From Acidobacteriota bacterium (GTDB taxonomy: Bacteria; Acidobacteriota; Vicinamibacteria; Vicinamibacterales; SCN-69-37), in contig JADYYY010000003.1 in NCBI GenBank assembly GCA_020853395.1, positions 62,001 to 126,000 of the forward strand: a stretch of 64,000 nucleotides of DNA, in the 5' to 3' direction. This document shows, in pieces, positions 8,249 to 17,043 of this stretch (its first letter is position 1; each line of letters begins with the position of its first letter). Position numbers and translations under genes: made by a program. The notes below the pieces were generated by a model. It was given only the letters and a program-made list of their open reading frames with translations. It searched no databases and was not told the DNA's origin.

Positions 8249-9988
8249 ATGCGGGCCTGGGATTGGATCGCCTTCGCCGCGACGCTTGCCTACGTCGTGA
8301 TTTATGGAGTGTGGAAGGCCCGCGGCCAGAAGACGGCGCGGACGTTCGCCGTAGCCGAACGAAGCGTGCCGTGGTACGCGGTGGGCCTGTCGATCATGGC
8401 CACACAGGCAAGCGCGGTCACCTTCATCTCGACGACCGGCCAGGGCTCCGTCGACGGCATGCGGTTCGCGCAGTTCTACTTCGGCCTGCCCATCGCGATG
8501 GTGATCTTGTCGTACACCGCCGTTCCGCTGTTTCGAGCGGCGAACGTCATCACCGCATATGAGTATCTGGAGCGGCGCTTCGACGCGCGCGTGCGTGCGC
8601 TCGTCAGCGGAATATTTCTCTTGCAACGCGGCTTGGCGCTCGGTATCACCCTGTACGCTCCAGCCGTTGTGCTGACGTTGATTCTGGGATGGCCCGATTG
8701 GGCCACCACCGTGCTCATGGCGGGGCTGGCCGTGACCTATACGGCTGCTGGCGGCGCCAAGGCCATCGCCTGGTCGGATTTGCAACAGATGGTCGTGATG
8801 ACAGTCGGCCTCGGAGCCGCCCTCGTATCCGCCATGTGGGTCCTGCCACCCGGCGTCTCGTTCAGCGATGCCCTGACCGTAGCCTCCGCGGCCGGCAGGC
8901 TGAACGTTATTACGACTGCGTTCGATTGGAATGACCGCTACAACCTGTGGAGCGGGCTGATTGGGGGGGCCTTCCTGGCGCTCGCGTACTTCGGCACCGA
9001 CCAGAGCCAGGTTCAGCGCTATCTCAGCGGCCACTCGATGCGAGACAGTCGACGTGGACTGATGCTGAACGCGGTCGCCAAGATCCCGATGCAGCTCTGC
9101 ATCCTTCTCATCGGGGCGCTCGTCTTCGTGGTCTACATCTACGAAAAGCCACCGCTGATCTTTCAGGAACTGGACGACGCGCTCATTCAGGCCCCGGGAT
9201 TGGCGGAACGTTACGGGCCGATTCGCGAACAGTACGAGTCAGCGCTGGCGGCTCGGCGTGATGCTGCCGAGAGACTCGTGCGGCTCGAGAAGGTCGCGGG
9301 GCCTAGCCCCGACGTCGTTCGCTCAGAGATCGTCTCGAACCTACAGAGCGCGCAGCGAGACGTCGACGGCGCGCGACGCGAGGCGGCCGCTTTGGCTGTG
9401 TCGAACGGAGGGAGTGGCGCGAGCGACACGAATTACATCTTCCTCACGTTCGTCACCAGCTACTTGCCAGTCGGCGTCGTTGGCCTCGTGTTGGCCGTGG
9501 TGTTCGGGGCGACGATGGCTGCGATCTCTGCCGAGATGGGCGCGTTGGCGACGGTCAGTGTGTTCGACGTCTACAAACGCCACGTTCGACCTGATCGCAC
9601 CGACGCTCACTATCTGACGGCGTCACGAGTGGCGACGGTGTTCTGGGGCATTTACGCGATCGGGTGTGCCCAGTTGGTCAAGGGCCTGGGCTCGCTCGTC
9701 GAGGCCGTGAATGTGCTCGGCTCGCTGTTCTACGGCGGAATGCTTGGGGTCTTCGTGCTCGCCTTCTTTGCCAAGCGAACAACCGCGCGCGGAGCCTTCT
9801 GGGCGGTACTCTGCGGCGAGGCGACGATCTTCGTGTGCTGGTATTTCACGAGCATCGCGTTCCTTTGGTACAACGTCATCGGTTGCCTCGTGGTGGTCGC
9901 CTGCGGCGTCGGGTTCTCCGGCTGGCCGGCACGCGCGCCCGTGCGGGCCACGCCTCACCCCGCTCAACGCTCCCGGGACATGCCGTAG
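8249..9988 (+). CDS. sodium:solute symporter (SSF family) with coiled-coil insertion
   Basis: Inner-membrane Na+-coupled transporter of 579 aa with about 13 hydrophobic segments. The N-terminus (RTFAVAERSVPWYAVGLSIM, then QASAVTFISTTGQG) is typical of SSF proteins, as are AYEYLERRF and GGAKAIAWSDLQQ. The substrate is unknown. Between about residues 305 and 390 it has a hydrophilic stretch rich in Arg, Glu and Ala (REQYESALAARRDAAERLV onward) that looks like an alpha-helical coiled coil; plain SSF symporters lack it. It starts 15 bp after bshC and is probably co-transcribed, so a link to thiol metabolism is possible but unproven. Confidence 0.87.
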   Translation: MRAWDWIAFAATLAYVVIYGVWKARGQKTARTFAVAERSVPWYAVGLSIMATQASAVTFISTTGQGSVDGMRFAQFYFGLPIAMVILSYTAVPLFRAANVITAYEYLERRFDARVRALVSGIFLLQRGLALGITLYAPAVVLTLILGWPDWATTVLMAGLAVTYTAAGGAKAIAWSDLQQMVVMTVGLGAALVSAMWVLPPGVSFSDALTVASAAGRLNVITTAFDWNDRYNLWSGLIGGAFLALAYFGTDQSQVQRYLSGHSMRDSRRGLMLNAVAKIPMQLCILLIGALVFVVYIYEKPPLIFQELDDALIQAPGLAERYGPIREQYESALAARRDAAERLVRLEKVAGPSPDVVRSEIVSNLQSAQRDVDGARREAAALAVSNGGSGASDTNYIFLTFVTSYLPVGVVGLVLAVVFGATMAAISAEMGALATVSVFDVYKRHVRPDRTDAHYLTASRVATVFWGIYAIGCAQLVKGLGSLVEAVNVLGSLFYGGMLGVFVLAFFAKRTTARGAFWAVLCGEATIFVCWYFTSIAFLWYNVIGCLVVVACGVGFSGWPARAPVRATPHPAQRSRDMP

Positions 9989-10005
9989 ACCGGTCATAGG
10001 TGCGC

Positions 10006-10038
10006 TTTAAGGTTTCTCTAAGGTTCGACTCCTATGCT
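10006..10038 (+). promoter_or_regulatory. PmrA/OmpR-type box plus -10, promoter of the jelly-roll gene
   Basis: Half-sites TTTAAGG (10006-10012) and TCTAAGG (10017-10023) at 11-bp period, then TATGCT (10033-10038) starting 9 bp after the second half-site. GGAGGAG at 10050-10056 is the ribosome binding site of the gene that starts at 10060. Confidence 0.72.
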
Positions 10039-10059
10039 CCCACCCAATTGGAGGAGTGC

Positions 10060-10794
10060 ATGCGGGTATCTCATGTGATTGCAGTTGGAGTGTCTACGGC
10101 CCTCGTGTCATTCGCTGCGGTGAGCGTGCTTGCCGGTCGTCAAGCTCCGGCTCCAGCAGCTGCGCAAGCCGACGCGTCGCGGGCGGTGACGAATGGGGGT
10201 GTCTTCGCCGCCGGTTGGACCGGGGCGATCGATGCGAGCGAGGAGAAGCGTGGCTTGACGCTTCAGAACGCCCGCCTCAGCGAGTCGAACGGCGTCCTTT
10301 CGGTCACGACCGGGCCAGCCGCGACCTATTGGAACCCGAAGAACGTCGCAACCGGCGTCTACACCGTGAAGGCGACGTTCTACGAGCCGAAGTACATGAA
10401 CCTGAACGACCATCCGCATCCCTACGGCATCGTGATCGCCGGCAGCGACATGGGCACGCCGGATGCGAAGTACTTGTATTGCGCGGCCTACGGCAACGGC
10501 GTGTTCATCGTTCGCGGCTTTGGCCCGGCACCGTTCCAGATGGGAGGGCGCCGGGGCATGGAGGCGCCCTCGGTCGCGCGCGCCTCAGGCCCCGGAGCTC
10601 CGGTGACGCAGGAGATCGCGATGTCGGTCACGGCGGATGCCGTGACCTGCACGATCAACGGCTCCGTCGTCGGCACGTACCCGAAGAGTGACCTGGTCGG
10701 TCCCGGCAAGTTGAAGTCCACGGACGGCGTCTACGGTATCCGGTTTGCGCACAACACGGAGGGCACGGTCACCGGCCTGTCGCTGTCGAGATAG
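10060..10794 (+). CDS. secreted protein, predicted concanavalin/jelly-roll fold (DUF1080-like)
   Basis: 244 aa. Residues 1-27 are a signal peptide (hydrophobic core HVIAVGVSTALVSFAAVSVLA) followed by an Ala/Pro linker. The rest is rich in beta strands with motifs such as GVYTVKATFYEP, HPYGIVIAGSDM, YLYCAAYGNGVFIVRGFG and DGVYGIRFAHN, a layout like the 3-keto-disaccharide hydrolase (DUF1080) and LamG-type sandwich domains. I do not recognise a precise family and can assign no catalytic residues. A strong GGAGGAG ribosome site precedes ATG 10060. It has its own PmrA-box promoter and lies in line with the FG-GAP gene, whose N-terminus has a similar fold. Confidence 0.7.
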   Translation: MRVSHVIAVGVSTALVSFAAVSVLAGRQAPAPAAAQADASRAVTNGGVFAAGWTGAIDASEEKRGLTLQNARLSESNGVLSVTTGPAATYWNPKNVATGVYTVKATFYEPKYMNLNDHPHPYGIVIAGSDMGTPDAKYLYCAAYGNGVFIVRGFGPAPFQMGGRRGMEAPSVARASGPGAPVTQEIAMSVTADAVTCTINGSVVGTYPKSDLVGPGKLKSTDGVYGIRFAHNTEGTVTGLSLSR

Positions 10795-10818
10795 CAGGCC
10801 CGGCAGGATCCCCTGGTT

Positions 10819-10851
10819 CTTAAGCCAATCCTAAGCACCCGAACACAGGAT
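10819..10851 (+). promoter_or_regulatory. PmrA/OmpR-type box plus -10, promoter of the FG-GAP gene
   Basis: Half-sites CTTAAGC (10819-10825) and CCTAAGC (10830-10836) at 11-bp period, then CAGGAT (10846-10851) 9 bp after. The -10 is the weakest of the four, but the spacing is identical. Confidence 0.65.
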
Positions 10852-10914
10852 TGACGAAGGCAGACACTGCGGTGTCGAGGTGGGCCCGTGTGTTCGGGCA
10901 GAGGAGAAACTGAT

Positions 10915-12921
10915 ATGCGCCTGAGGATGCTACTTGTGGCGACGGCGGTTGTGATGGGGTTTGGGGCCGTTGGGGTGCACGGAGCGGGTCCCACGTTCAG
11001 GGCCGACTACCGATTCACCGGATCGACCCTCAGCGGATTCACGCCAGTCGGAGCGGCGACATGGCGTGTCCAGAACGGCGAGATCGTGGGGACGCCGAAG
11101 GAGCCCAGCGGGGGATGGCTCCTTCTCGATGCTCGGGAATTTCAGAACCTGCAGTTGTACGCGAACGTGCAGTGCACCGCGAGCTGCAAGGCCGGACTGC
11201 TGGTACGAGCAGAAAGGACCGCCGACGGTGGCCTGAAGGGCATCCTCATGTCGCTGACTGAAGGCGACGTGGCACCGTATCTGGTGAAGATCGATGCGAA
11301 TGGCAAGGAAGTGAGCCGGGAAGCCGTGCAGGCGCCCGCCGGGCGCGCCGGCCGGGCAGGACAAGGCGCCGCTCAGGCGGGTGGACGTGCTGGGGGGGCC
11401 GCACCGGCTCCGGCCGGCGGCGGAGCGGCAGCGACGCTTGTGATGCCCTCGACGCCCTCTCCCGAACTGGCGGCTCGTCTACCCAAGACGCTGCTGCGGC
11501 CGACAGCCACGTTTACGCCGGGAAGCTACAACGAATCCGAGATTCTCATCACGAACAATACGCTCTCAGCAAGAATCAACGGCGCAGGCTCAGGTGGGAA
11601 CCGTCCTCTTCCCGACGCCGCCAAGGACGGTTTCGGGCAGATCGCGCTGTACGTCGGCGGAACGGGAGAAGCGCGCTTCAAGGATCTGGCCGCGAAGGAC
11701 ATCTTGAAGCACAAGTGGACGCCGGAGGAAATCGGCACGAACTATCGTGCCATTCACGTCGATCCGCACTTCTACTCATGGAGCACGGCCATTGCGGACT
11801 TCAACCGCGATGGCAACATGGATGTCGCCGCTGGTGCCTTCTATTACCTTGGGCCGGACTTCACCGTGGGTGGCGAAATCTATCCGCAGGTCACCTTCAA
11901 CCAGACGACCGAATATCCGCTCGCCGCGATGGTGAATGTCGCTGACGACTTCACTGGTGATGGATGGCCCGACGTGCTCCAGATGAGCGGCGCGGCCGGG
12001 AACAGCGTCGGCACGCTCTTCGTGAACCCGAAAGGACAGTCCAGGTCCTGGCCGAAGTACGTCACGCTCCCGCAGCTCGGCAATGAAGAAACCATCTTCA
12101 AGGACATCACCGGCGACAATCAGCCCGAGCTGATCCACTCAGGCGCGAACTCGCTGCTCCAGTTCTCGAGCTTCGATGTGAAGAAATGGGACCCGGCCAA
12201 TCCGACAGCCCTGTGGACGACGACCACGCTCTCAGAGCCCGGACCGTGGGGCGCCAACCTCGGCCACGGAATGGGCGTGGCAGATATCAATGGTGATGGC
12301 CGCGCGGACTACCTCAACCCGTACGGGTGGTGGGAGCAGCCCGCGGCGAGCGGGACGGCGTGGATCCATCACCTGACCGCGTTCGCACGCTGGGGCGCGA
12401 CGGCAGCCGGAGCCGGCGGTGCGCAACTCTGCGGCTACGACATCAATGGGGACGGCCTGACTGACGTCGTTGGCCCGCAAGAGGGCCACGGCTTCGGCAT
12501 TTCGTGGTTCGAACAGAAGCGCCAGGGCACGACGATCTCGTTCGTTGAACATAAAGTCATGGACGGGTTCCTGTCTGACAACGCGGGTGGCGTCATGTTC
12601 ACCGAACCCCATGCGTCAGCCTGCGCAGACATCGATGGCGACGGGATCACCGACCTCGTTACGGGCAAGCGCTACATGGCGCACCCCGGCTATACGGATC
12701 CCGATCCCTGGGGTGAACCCGTGACGTACGTCTACCGTACGGTTCGTAACAAGCAGGCTCCGGGCGGCGCCGAGTTCGTGCCAGAGCTGGTCCACAACCG
12801 ATCGGGCGTCGGCTCGCATCTGGCGGTTGGAGACATGAACAAGGACGGCATGATGGACATCATCACGTCCGACAACTTTGGAACCTTCGTGTTCCTCAAC
12901 ACTCGTAAGAAACCGCGGTAG
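10915..12921 (+). CDS. secreted FG-GAP/VCBS repeat protein with N-terminal DUF1080-like domain
   Basis: 668 aa, exported by a signal peptide (residues 1-23, ending VHGAG). Residues 25-130 form a DUF1080/sandwich-like domain (FRADYRFTGSTLSGF, GGWLLLDAREFQNLQLYANV). A Gly/Ala/Pro-rich linker (about 142-180) leads to another beta domain. From about residue 285 there are at least five FG-GAP-type calcium-binding repeats with DxDxDG-like cores: ADFNRDGNMDVA, DDFTGDGWPDVL, ADINGDGRADYL, YDINGDGLTDVV, ADIDGDGITDLV, GDMNKDGMMDII. These build a beta-propeller, usually for binding sugars or proteins outside the cytoplasm. ATG 10915 has GAGGAG nine bases before it. The ligand is unknown. Confidence 0.85.
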   Translation: MRLRMLLVATAVVMGFGAVGVHGAGPTFRADYRFTGSTLSGFTPVGAATWRVQNGEIVGTPKEPSGGWLLLDAREFQNLQLYANVQCTASCKAGLLVRAERTADGGLKGILMSLTEGDVAPYLVKIDANGKEVSREAVQAPAGRAGRAGQGAAQAGGRAGGAAPAPAGGGAAATLVMPSTPSPELAARLPKTLLRPTATFTPGSYNESEILITNNTLSARINGAGSGGNRPLPDAAKDGFGQIALYVGGTGEARFKDLAAKDILKHKWTPEEIGTNYRAIHVDPHFYSWSTAIADFNRDGNMDVAAGAFYYLGPDFTVGGEIYPQVTFNQTTEYPLAAMVNVADDFTGDGWPDVLQMSGAAGNSVGTLFVNPKGQSRSWPKYVTLPQLGNEETIFKDITGDNQPELIHSGANSLLQFSSFDVKKWDPANPTALWTTTTLSEPGPWGANLGHGMGVADINGDGRADYLNPYGWWEQPAASGTAWIHHLTAFARWGATAAGAGGAQLCGYDINGDGLTDVVGPQEGHGFGISWFEQKRQGTTISFVEHKVMDGFLSDNAGGVMFTEPHASACADIDGDGITDLVTGKRYMAHPGYTDPDPWGEPVTYVYRTVRNKQAPGGAEFVPELVHNRSGVGSHLAVGDMNKDGMMDIITSDNFGTFVFLNTRKKPR

Positions 12922-12930
12922 AGCTTCACG

Positions 12931-12968
12931 CTGGCCAGCGCCTGGGGATCCATCCAGGCGTTGGCCAG
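12931..12968. terminator. long hairpin after the FG-GAP gene
   Basis: A 15-bp stem (CTGGCCAGCGCCTGG at 12931-12945 with CCAGGCGTTGGCCAG at 12954-12968, one G-T pair) and an 8-nt loop. No T-run follows, so it is not a textbook intrinsic terminator; it may attenuate read-through into the response-regulator gene. Confidence 0.5.
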
Positions 12969-13029
12969 AAAAGACTCCCGGGAGTAGCCTGTAGGCCTGT
13001 CGGCTGGTGTTGATGTGGGAACCTTGCAC

Positions 13030-13701
13030 ATGCGGGTGCTGCTTGTCGAAGACGATCGCGAACTGGCCGACTACGTACGGAGAGCACTGGAAGAAGAGCA
13101 CTATTCGGTGACGACCTACTTCGACGGATCGGCAGGGTTGAGGGCGATCGAGACGACATCGTTCGACATCCTGGTGCTTGATGTGATGCTGCCGACCATC
13201 AACGGGTTTGAGTTGACCAAGCGCGCCAGGCTTCTGGGGCTTCGGACACCGATTCTGTTCCTGACCGGACGGGACGCACCCGAAGATATCGTGCGGGGCC
13301 TCGATGCGGGCGGCGATGACTACCTGACGAAGCCCTTCTCGCTCGCCGTGTTGACCGCGCGCCTGCGCGCGCGAACTCGGCCTCCTGACGCGGGCCGAGC
13401 CAGGCAATTCCGTTTTGCTGATCTGGCGATCGACTTCGGCCAGCGAACTGCGGTGCGCGCCGGCCGCGAGTTGAAACTCACACGGACGGAGTTCTCAATC
13501 CTCGAGTGCCTCGCGCGATCGGCGGGCCGTGTTGTGACGCGGGATCGGATTCTCGATACGGTGTGGGGCGCTCGCGAGGTTGGCAACAACAACCTTGAAG
13601 TCTTCATCCGCTTTCTGCGGAGCAAGATTGATCCGCCCGGTTCACGCAAACTGATTCAAACGGAGCGCGGCATCGGCTACAGCCTGAGAGACGAGGCATG
13701 A
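13030..13701 (+). CDS. OmpR/PhoB-family response regulator
   Basis: Cytosolic transcription factor of 223 aa. The receiver domain (1-115) has the acidic pair at EDD (7-9), phospho-acceptor Asp51 in LVLDVMLP, Thr in LFLTGRD and Lys in DYLTKPF. The C-terminal winged helix (about 125-220) shows LKLTRTEFSILECLAR and IRFLRSKID, and IQTERGIGYSL in the wing. OmpR-type proteins bind direct repeats with about 11-bp period, which is the architecture of the four boxes around this gene. ATG 13030 is chosen since MRVLLVEDD is the standard N-terminus. Stop overlaps the kinase start (ATGA). Confidence 0.95.
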   Translation: MRVLLVEDDRELADYVRRALEEEHYSVTTYFDGSAGLRAIETTSFDILVLDVMLPTINGFELTKRARLLGLRTPILFLTGRDAPEDIVRGLDAGGDDYLTKPFSLAVLTARLRARTRPPDAGRARQFRFADLAIDFGQRTAVRAGRELKLTRTEFSILECLARSAGRVVTRDRILDTVWGAREVGNNNLEVFIRFLRSKIDPPGSRKLIQTERGIGYSLRDEA

Positions 13702-15134
13702 GCCGCGTCGCCACGATTCGGTTTCGGCTGACGGCCGCGTACGCGCTCATCATGACGATCATGGTGACGGCGACGGCGGCCCTCAGTTGGATTGCCGCTC
13801 GCAGCAGCCTGGCTGTCTCCGTCGATCGCAGTCTCGAGCGTGATCTGGATCTGTTTCAGACGAGTCTGCAGATTCACCTACGTCGGACGGAGCTGGTTCC
13901 CGCGATTCGCCAGGCCAGCATGATCGGCCTTCGAGACAACCTCCTCCGCGTCTTCGACGAGCAGGGCGGGCTGGTCTACCAGTCTCCCAGCCTCGAAAAC
14001 AATTTCTCGGCGCCGCCACCGGCAGTCGAGACCGGTCGGATCACGTTTCGCACCGTGCGGAATGATCAGGAGGAACACGTCAGGCTCGCCGCAACGGCAA
14101 TCGCCATCGACAGCCGTCGCTATACTGCGGAGCTGGTTCAACCTCTAACCGTGGGCGAGCGGTCGCTTGTTCGTTTTGGCCGGTTGCTCATGCTTGGCAT
14201 TCCGATCGCGTTAATTCTGGCGAGCCTGGGCGGGTACTGGCTGTCCGGCCGGGCGTTGGCGCCCGTCGAACAGATCGCGCATGACGCCAGACGTATCAGC
14301 GCTGAGAATCTCTCTGACCGGCTGGCGGTACCTCGTGCCAACGATGAGCTGCGGCGGCTCTCCGAGACCCTGAATGCCATGCTCGGCCGCATCGACCACT
14401 CTGTGTCACAGTTGCGGCAGTTCACGGCTGACGCGTCACACGAACTTCGGGCTCCGCTGGCGTTGATTCATACGGCTGCGGAGTTCTCGCTGCGCCGCGA
14501 GAGTCCGCGAGAGGAACTCGTGGACGCCATGCAGAAGATCCTGCGCGAGTCAAAACATACCGCCAACCTCGTGGATAACCTGCTCCTCCTTGCGCGCAGC
14601 GACTCGGGGGAGGATCGCTCCAGCACGCTCGTGCCGCTCAATCTGTCGTCGCTCTGCAAGGATGCGGCGGATCAAGCCAACGCCCTGGCATCGGAAAAGG
14701 GCATTGCGGTATCCACGAATCTGGGCTCGACGTCGGTCGTTGTCGACGGCGATGAGACGGCGCTTCGGCGACTGCTGTTGGTGCTCGTGGACAACGCCAT
14801 CAAGTACAGCCTTCCCGGCGCTGCCGTGAACCTGCGTTTGGTTGTGGAGCATCACAACGCGGTCATCGCCGTCAGCGACACCGGCATCGGCATCGCCCCT
14901 GACGACGTGGAGCGGGTGTTCGACCGTTTCTGGCGGGCCGACAAGGTCCGTTCACGGGCGGCCGGTGGCAGCGGGCTCGGTCTCGCCATCGCGCGGTGGA
15001 TCGTCGAACGTCATCACGGATCGATTCGCGTCTCGAGCGAGCTGGCGAAGGGATCCACATTCACCGTCGAGTTACCGCTGTCGTCACCTTTGCCCGAAAG
15101 TGACACCTCCGCGGTGTCGCCGTTGCTTGGCTAG
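13698..15134 (+). CDS. sensor histidine kinase, partner of the upstream response regulator
   Basis: Inner-membrane kinase of 478 aa. Two membrane segments (about residues 12-35 and 160-182) bracket a periplasmic sensor domain of about 125 residues. A HAMP region follows (APVEQIAHDARRISAENLSD), then HisKA with phospho-acceptor His248 in DASHELRAPLALIHT, and HATPase_c with the N box DNAIKYS, G1 box DTGIGI and G2 box GGSGLGLAIARWI. The stimulus cannot be read from sequence. Overlaps the regulator gene by 4 nt, so the two are co-translated. Confidence 0.95.
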   Translation: MSRVATIRFRLTAAYALIMTIMVTATAALSWIAARSSLAVSVDRSLERDLDLFQTSLQIHLRRTELVPAIRQASMIGLRDNLLRVFDEQGGLVYQSPSLENNFSAPPPAVETGRITFRTVRNDQEEHVRLAATAIAIDSRRYTAELVQPLTVGERSLVRFGRLLMLGIPIALILASLGGYWLSGRALAPVEQIAHDARRISAENLSDRLAVPRANDELRRLSETLNAMLGRIDHSVSQLRQFTADASHELRAPLALIHTAAEFSLRRESPREELVDAMQKILRESKHTANLVDNLLLLARSDSGEDRSSTLVPLNLSSLCKDAADQANALASEKGIAVSTNLGSTSVVVDGDETALRRLLLVLVDNAIKYSLPGAAVNLRLVVEHHNAVIAVSDTGIGIAPDDVERVFDRFWRADKVRSRAAGGSGLGLAIARWIVERHHGSIRVSSELAKGSTFTVELPLSSPLPESDTSAVSPLLG

Positions 15135-15181
15135 CTCAGCACGGTCGGCCGGGCCGGCTCCTCCCGCGTCATGAGTCCCCC

Positions 15182-15214
15182 TTTAAGCAAACCTTAAGGC
15201 GTCCCACTTACGAT
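15182..15214 (+). promoter_or_regulatory. PmrA/OmpR-type box plus -10, promoter of NIPSNAP and RND genes
   Basis: Half-sites TTTAAGC (15182-15188) and CTTAAGG (15193-15199) at 11-bp period, then TACGAT (15209-15214) 9 bp after the second half-site. AAGGAG at 15251-15256 is the ribosome site of the gene at 15263. Confidence 0.72.
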
Positions 15215-15262
15215 TCCCACTTGCCGAGGTGTTCTGCCGAGCACCCGACAAAGGAGCAGGCG

Positions 15263-15760
15263 ATGCGGACTCAATTCATCATCTCTAGCGCTGCGGCGCT
15301 CGTGCTCTCGGCAGCCACCGTCGCCGCTCAGGCCGCGCCCGCGGGCCAGGTCGCGCCCGCCGCCGGACGAGGCCAGACTCCGACCCCGGCGTCATGCGGT
15401 CCGAATCCGCCGGCGGAGATGAAGAACGTTGCGAAGGGGTCGCGCTGCTTCGAGCTCCGCATGTACACCGTTCGTCCCGAAGGGCCAGGCAACGCCGACG
15501 TGAACCACGCTCGTTTCCGTGAGCGGTTCATGGCCACCTTCAAGCGGCTGGGTTTCGACGTGGTGGGCTTCTGGCAGCCGGTGTCGAAGCCGGACACGCT
15601 GATCTATCTGCTCGCGTTCCAGGACGCAGCGACCCGTGACGCGCTGTGGGCCAAGTTCTTCGCCGATCCGGAATGGACCACGTCCCGCGCGGAGTTTCAG
15701 GTCTCGGTGCAGGTCACGCAGGAGTTCATGATCGCGACCGACTACGGACCGCTGAAGTAG
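15263..15760 (+). CDS. secreted NIPSNAP-domain protein
   Basis: 165 aa. A signal peptide (residues 1-22, ending VAAQAA) and a Pro/Gly/Ala linker precede a NIPSNAP-type ferredoxin-like domain: CFELRMYTVRPE, HARFRERFMATFKRLGF, VVGFWQPVSKPDTLIYLLAF, FFADPEWTTSRAEF. The alternating YTxxP, HxRF and DPEW motifs are characteristic. NIPSNAP members have no settled biochemical role, and secreted versions are common in soil bacteria. ATG 15263 has a good AAGGAG site. The RND adaptor gene starts about 60 bp after its stop and may share the transcript. Confidence 0.82.
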   Translation: MRTQFIISSAAALVLSAATVAAQAAPAGQVAPAAGRGQTPTPASCGPNPPAEMKNVAKGSRCFELRMYTVRPEGPGNADVNHARFRERFMATFKRLGFDVVGFWQPVSKPDTLIYLLAFQDAATRDALWAKFFADPEWTTSRAEFQVSVQVTQEFMIATDYGPLK

Positions 15761-15821
15761 CAACGAGCCCTCAAGAGTCCGCCGTGACGTCGGCGAACCC
15801 GACGTGACCGCGGGCGAGGGT

Positions 15822-17036
15822 ATGCGCATCTTCTCGAGAAAAGACTGTATGAGATTCGACGCCTCCACTGTGATCTCCGCTGACGTGTCACCGCAACGCT
15901 GGCTGCGGTCCTTCGCACATGTTGCCGCGTGCCTCGGCACCGTGCTGGCGCTCTCTGCGTGCCGTGGCGCAGCAGAGAATGCGCAGGCGGCAACGGCCAC
16001 CGCCGACGAATCGCGGCTCGTGTCCGTGGCCACGGCGGTCGCAACGGAGCAGGAGATCCCGACCGTGGTTCAGGCGACGGGCGGGTTCGTGGCCGATGAG
16101 ACCTTCCAGGTGACCCCGCAGGTGGCCGGCCAGATTGCAGAGACGTTGGTCAACGTCGGAGATGCAGTGCAGGCCGGCCAGATCCTCTTTCGGCTCGACA
16201 GCCGGGATGCCAGTCTGCGCCTGGATCAGGCCCGAGCGTCTCTCAAGCAGGCGGAAGCCTCTGCCGCGCGGACACGCGAGGATGCGACGCGGCGGACCGC
16301 CCTTCAAGCCAAGGGACTCGTCGCGCGGAGTGAGGCCGACACCCTGGCCACGCAAGCTGTCGTGGCGGACGCGGCCGTGACAGCCGCTCGCGCGCAGGTC
16401 GCCATCGCGGAGAAGGCGGTCGACGATACGACGGTTCGGACGTCGTTGTCCGGCTACGTGAGCGCGCGGTCGGTCTCCGTCGGCGAATACGTCGCGCCGA
16501 GTTCGAGAGTCGCGACCGTGATCCGTATTCAGCCGCTCAAGCTTGAGCTGCGGGTGCCCGAGGCTCAGGCGATGACACTTCGGATTGGCATGCCCGTGCG
16601 CGCGGAAGTCAGCGCCTATTCACAAACGGTCTTTGATGGTTTTGTCTCTGCGCTCAACCGGGCCATCGATCCGGCATCACGCGCGATGACTGCGGAAGCG
16701 CGCTTCGCCAACCAGGACGGCCGGTTGACCCCCGGGATGTTCGCCACGGCCCATGTTCGTCTTCCACTGTTAGAAAAGGCGGTCTTCGTCCCGACGAACG
16801 CGCTGCACACCATCGTTGACGGGACGTCGTACGGCGTGTTCGCCGTTGAGTCCGGCTCGGCGCGCCTGCTTGTCGTGCAGGCAGGCGACCGCGTTGGCGA
16901 CAAGGTGCGAATCGACTCGGGTCTCCGCCCAGGAACCGTCGTCGCGGTTGGCAAGCTGGACCAACTGTATGACGGAGCTCGGGTGGCGACCGTGTCCGAA
17001 GGACCGCAAACGGGCAACCGGAACGACGGGAGGTAG
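15822..17036 (+). CDS. RND efflux periplasmic adaptor (membrane fusion lipoprotein)
   Basis: HlyD/AcrA-type adaptor that links an RND pump to an outer-membrane channel. About 404 aa. The N-terminus ends in a lipobox (VLALSAC), so it is probably lipid-anchored in the periplasm. Biotinyl-lipoyl halves (FQVTPQVAGQIAETLVNVGD, and DTTVRTSLSGYVSARSVSVG) flank a coiled-coil hairpin (about 110-190), followed by a beta-barrel domain (LELRVPEAQAMTLRIGMPVRA) and a membrane-proximal domain. The start is unclear: ATG 15822 has GAGGG very close, while ATG 15849 gives a shorter leader peptide. The pump gene follows 7 bp after the stop. Confidence 0.9.
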   Translation: MRIFSRKDCMRFDASTVISADVSPQRWLRSFAHVAACLGTVLALSACRGAAENAQAATATADESRLVSVATAVATEQEIPTVVQATGGFVADETFQVTPQVAGQIAETLVNVGDAVQAGQILFRLDSRDASLRLDQARASLKQAEASAARTREDATRRTALQAKGLVARSEADTLATQAVVADAAVTAARAQVAIAEKAVDDTTVRTSLSGYVSARSVSVGEYVAPSSRVATVIRIQPLKLELRVPEAQAMTLRIGMPVRAEVSAYSQTVFDGFVSALNRAIDPASRAMTAEARFANQDGRLTPGMFATAHVRLPLLEKAVFVPTNALHTIVDGTSYGVFAVESGSARLLVVQAGDRVGDKVRIDSGLRPGTVVAVGKLDQLYDGARVATVSEGPQTGNRNDGR

Positions 17037-17043
17037 ATGTCGT

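Noticed and set aside
15182..15199. Simple AT-rich stretch by chance
   Set aside because: The spacing and the distance to the -10 are the same as at three other promoters, so chance was judged unlikely.
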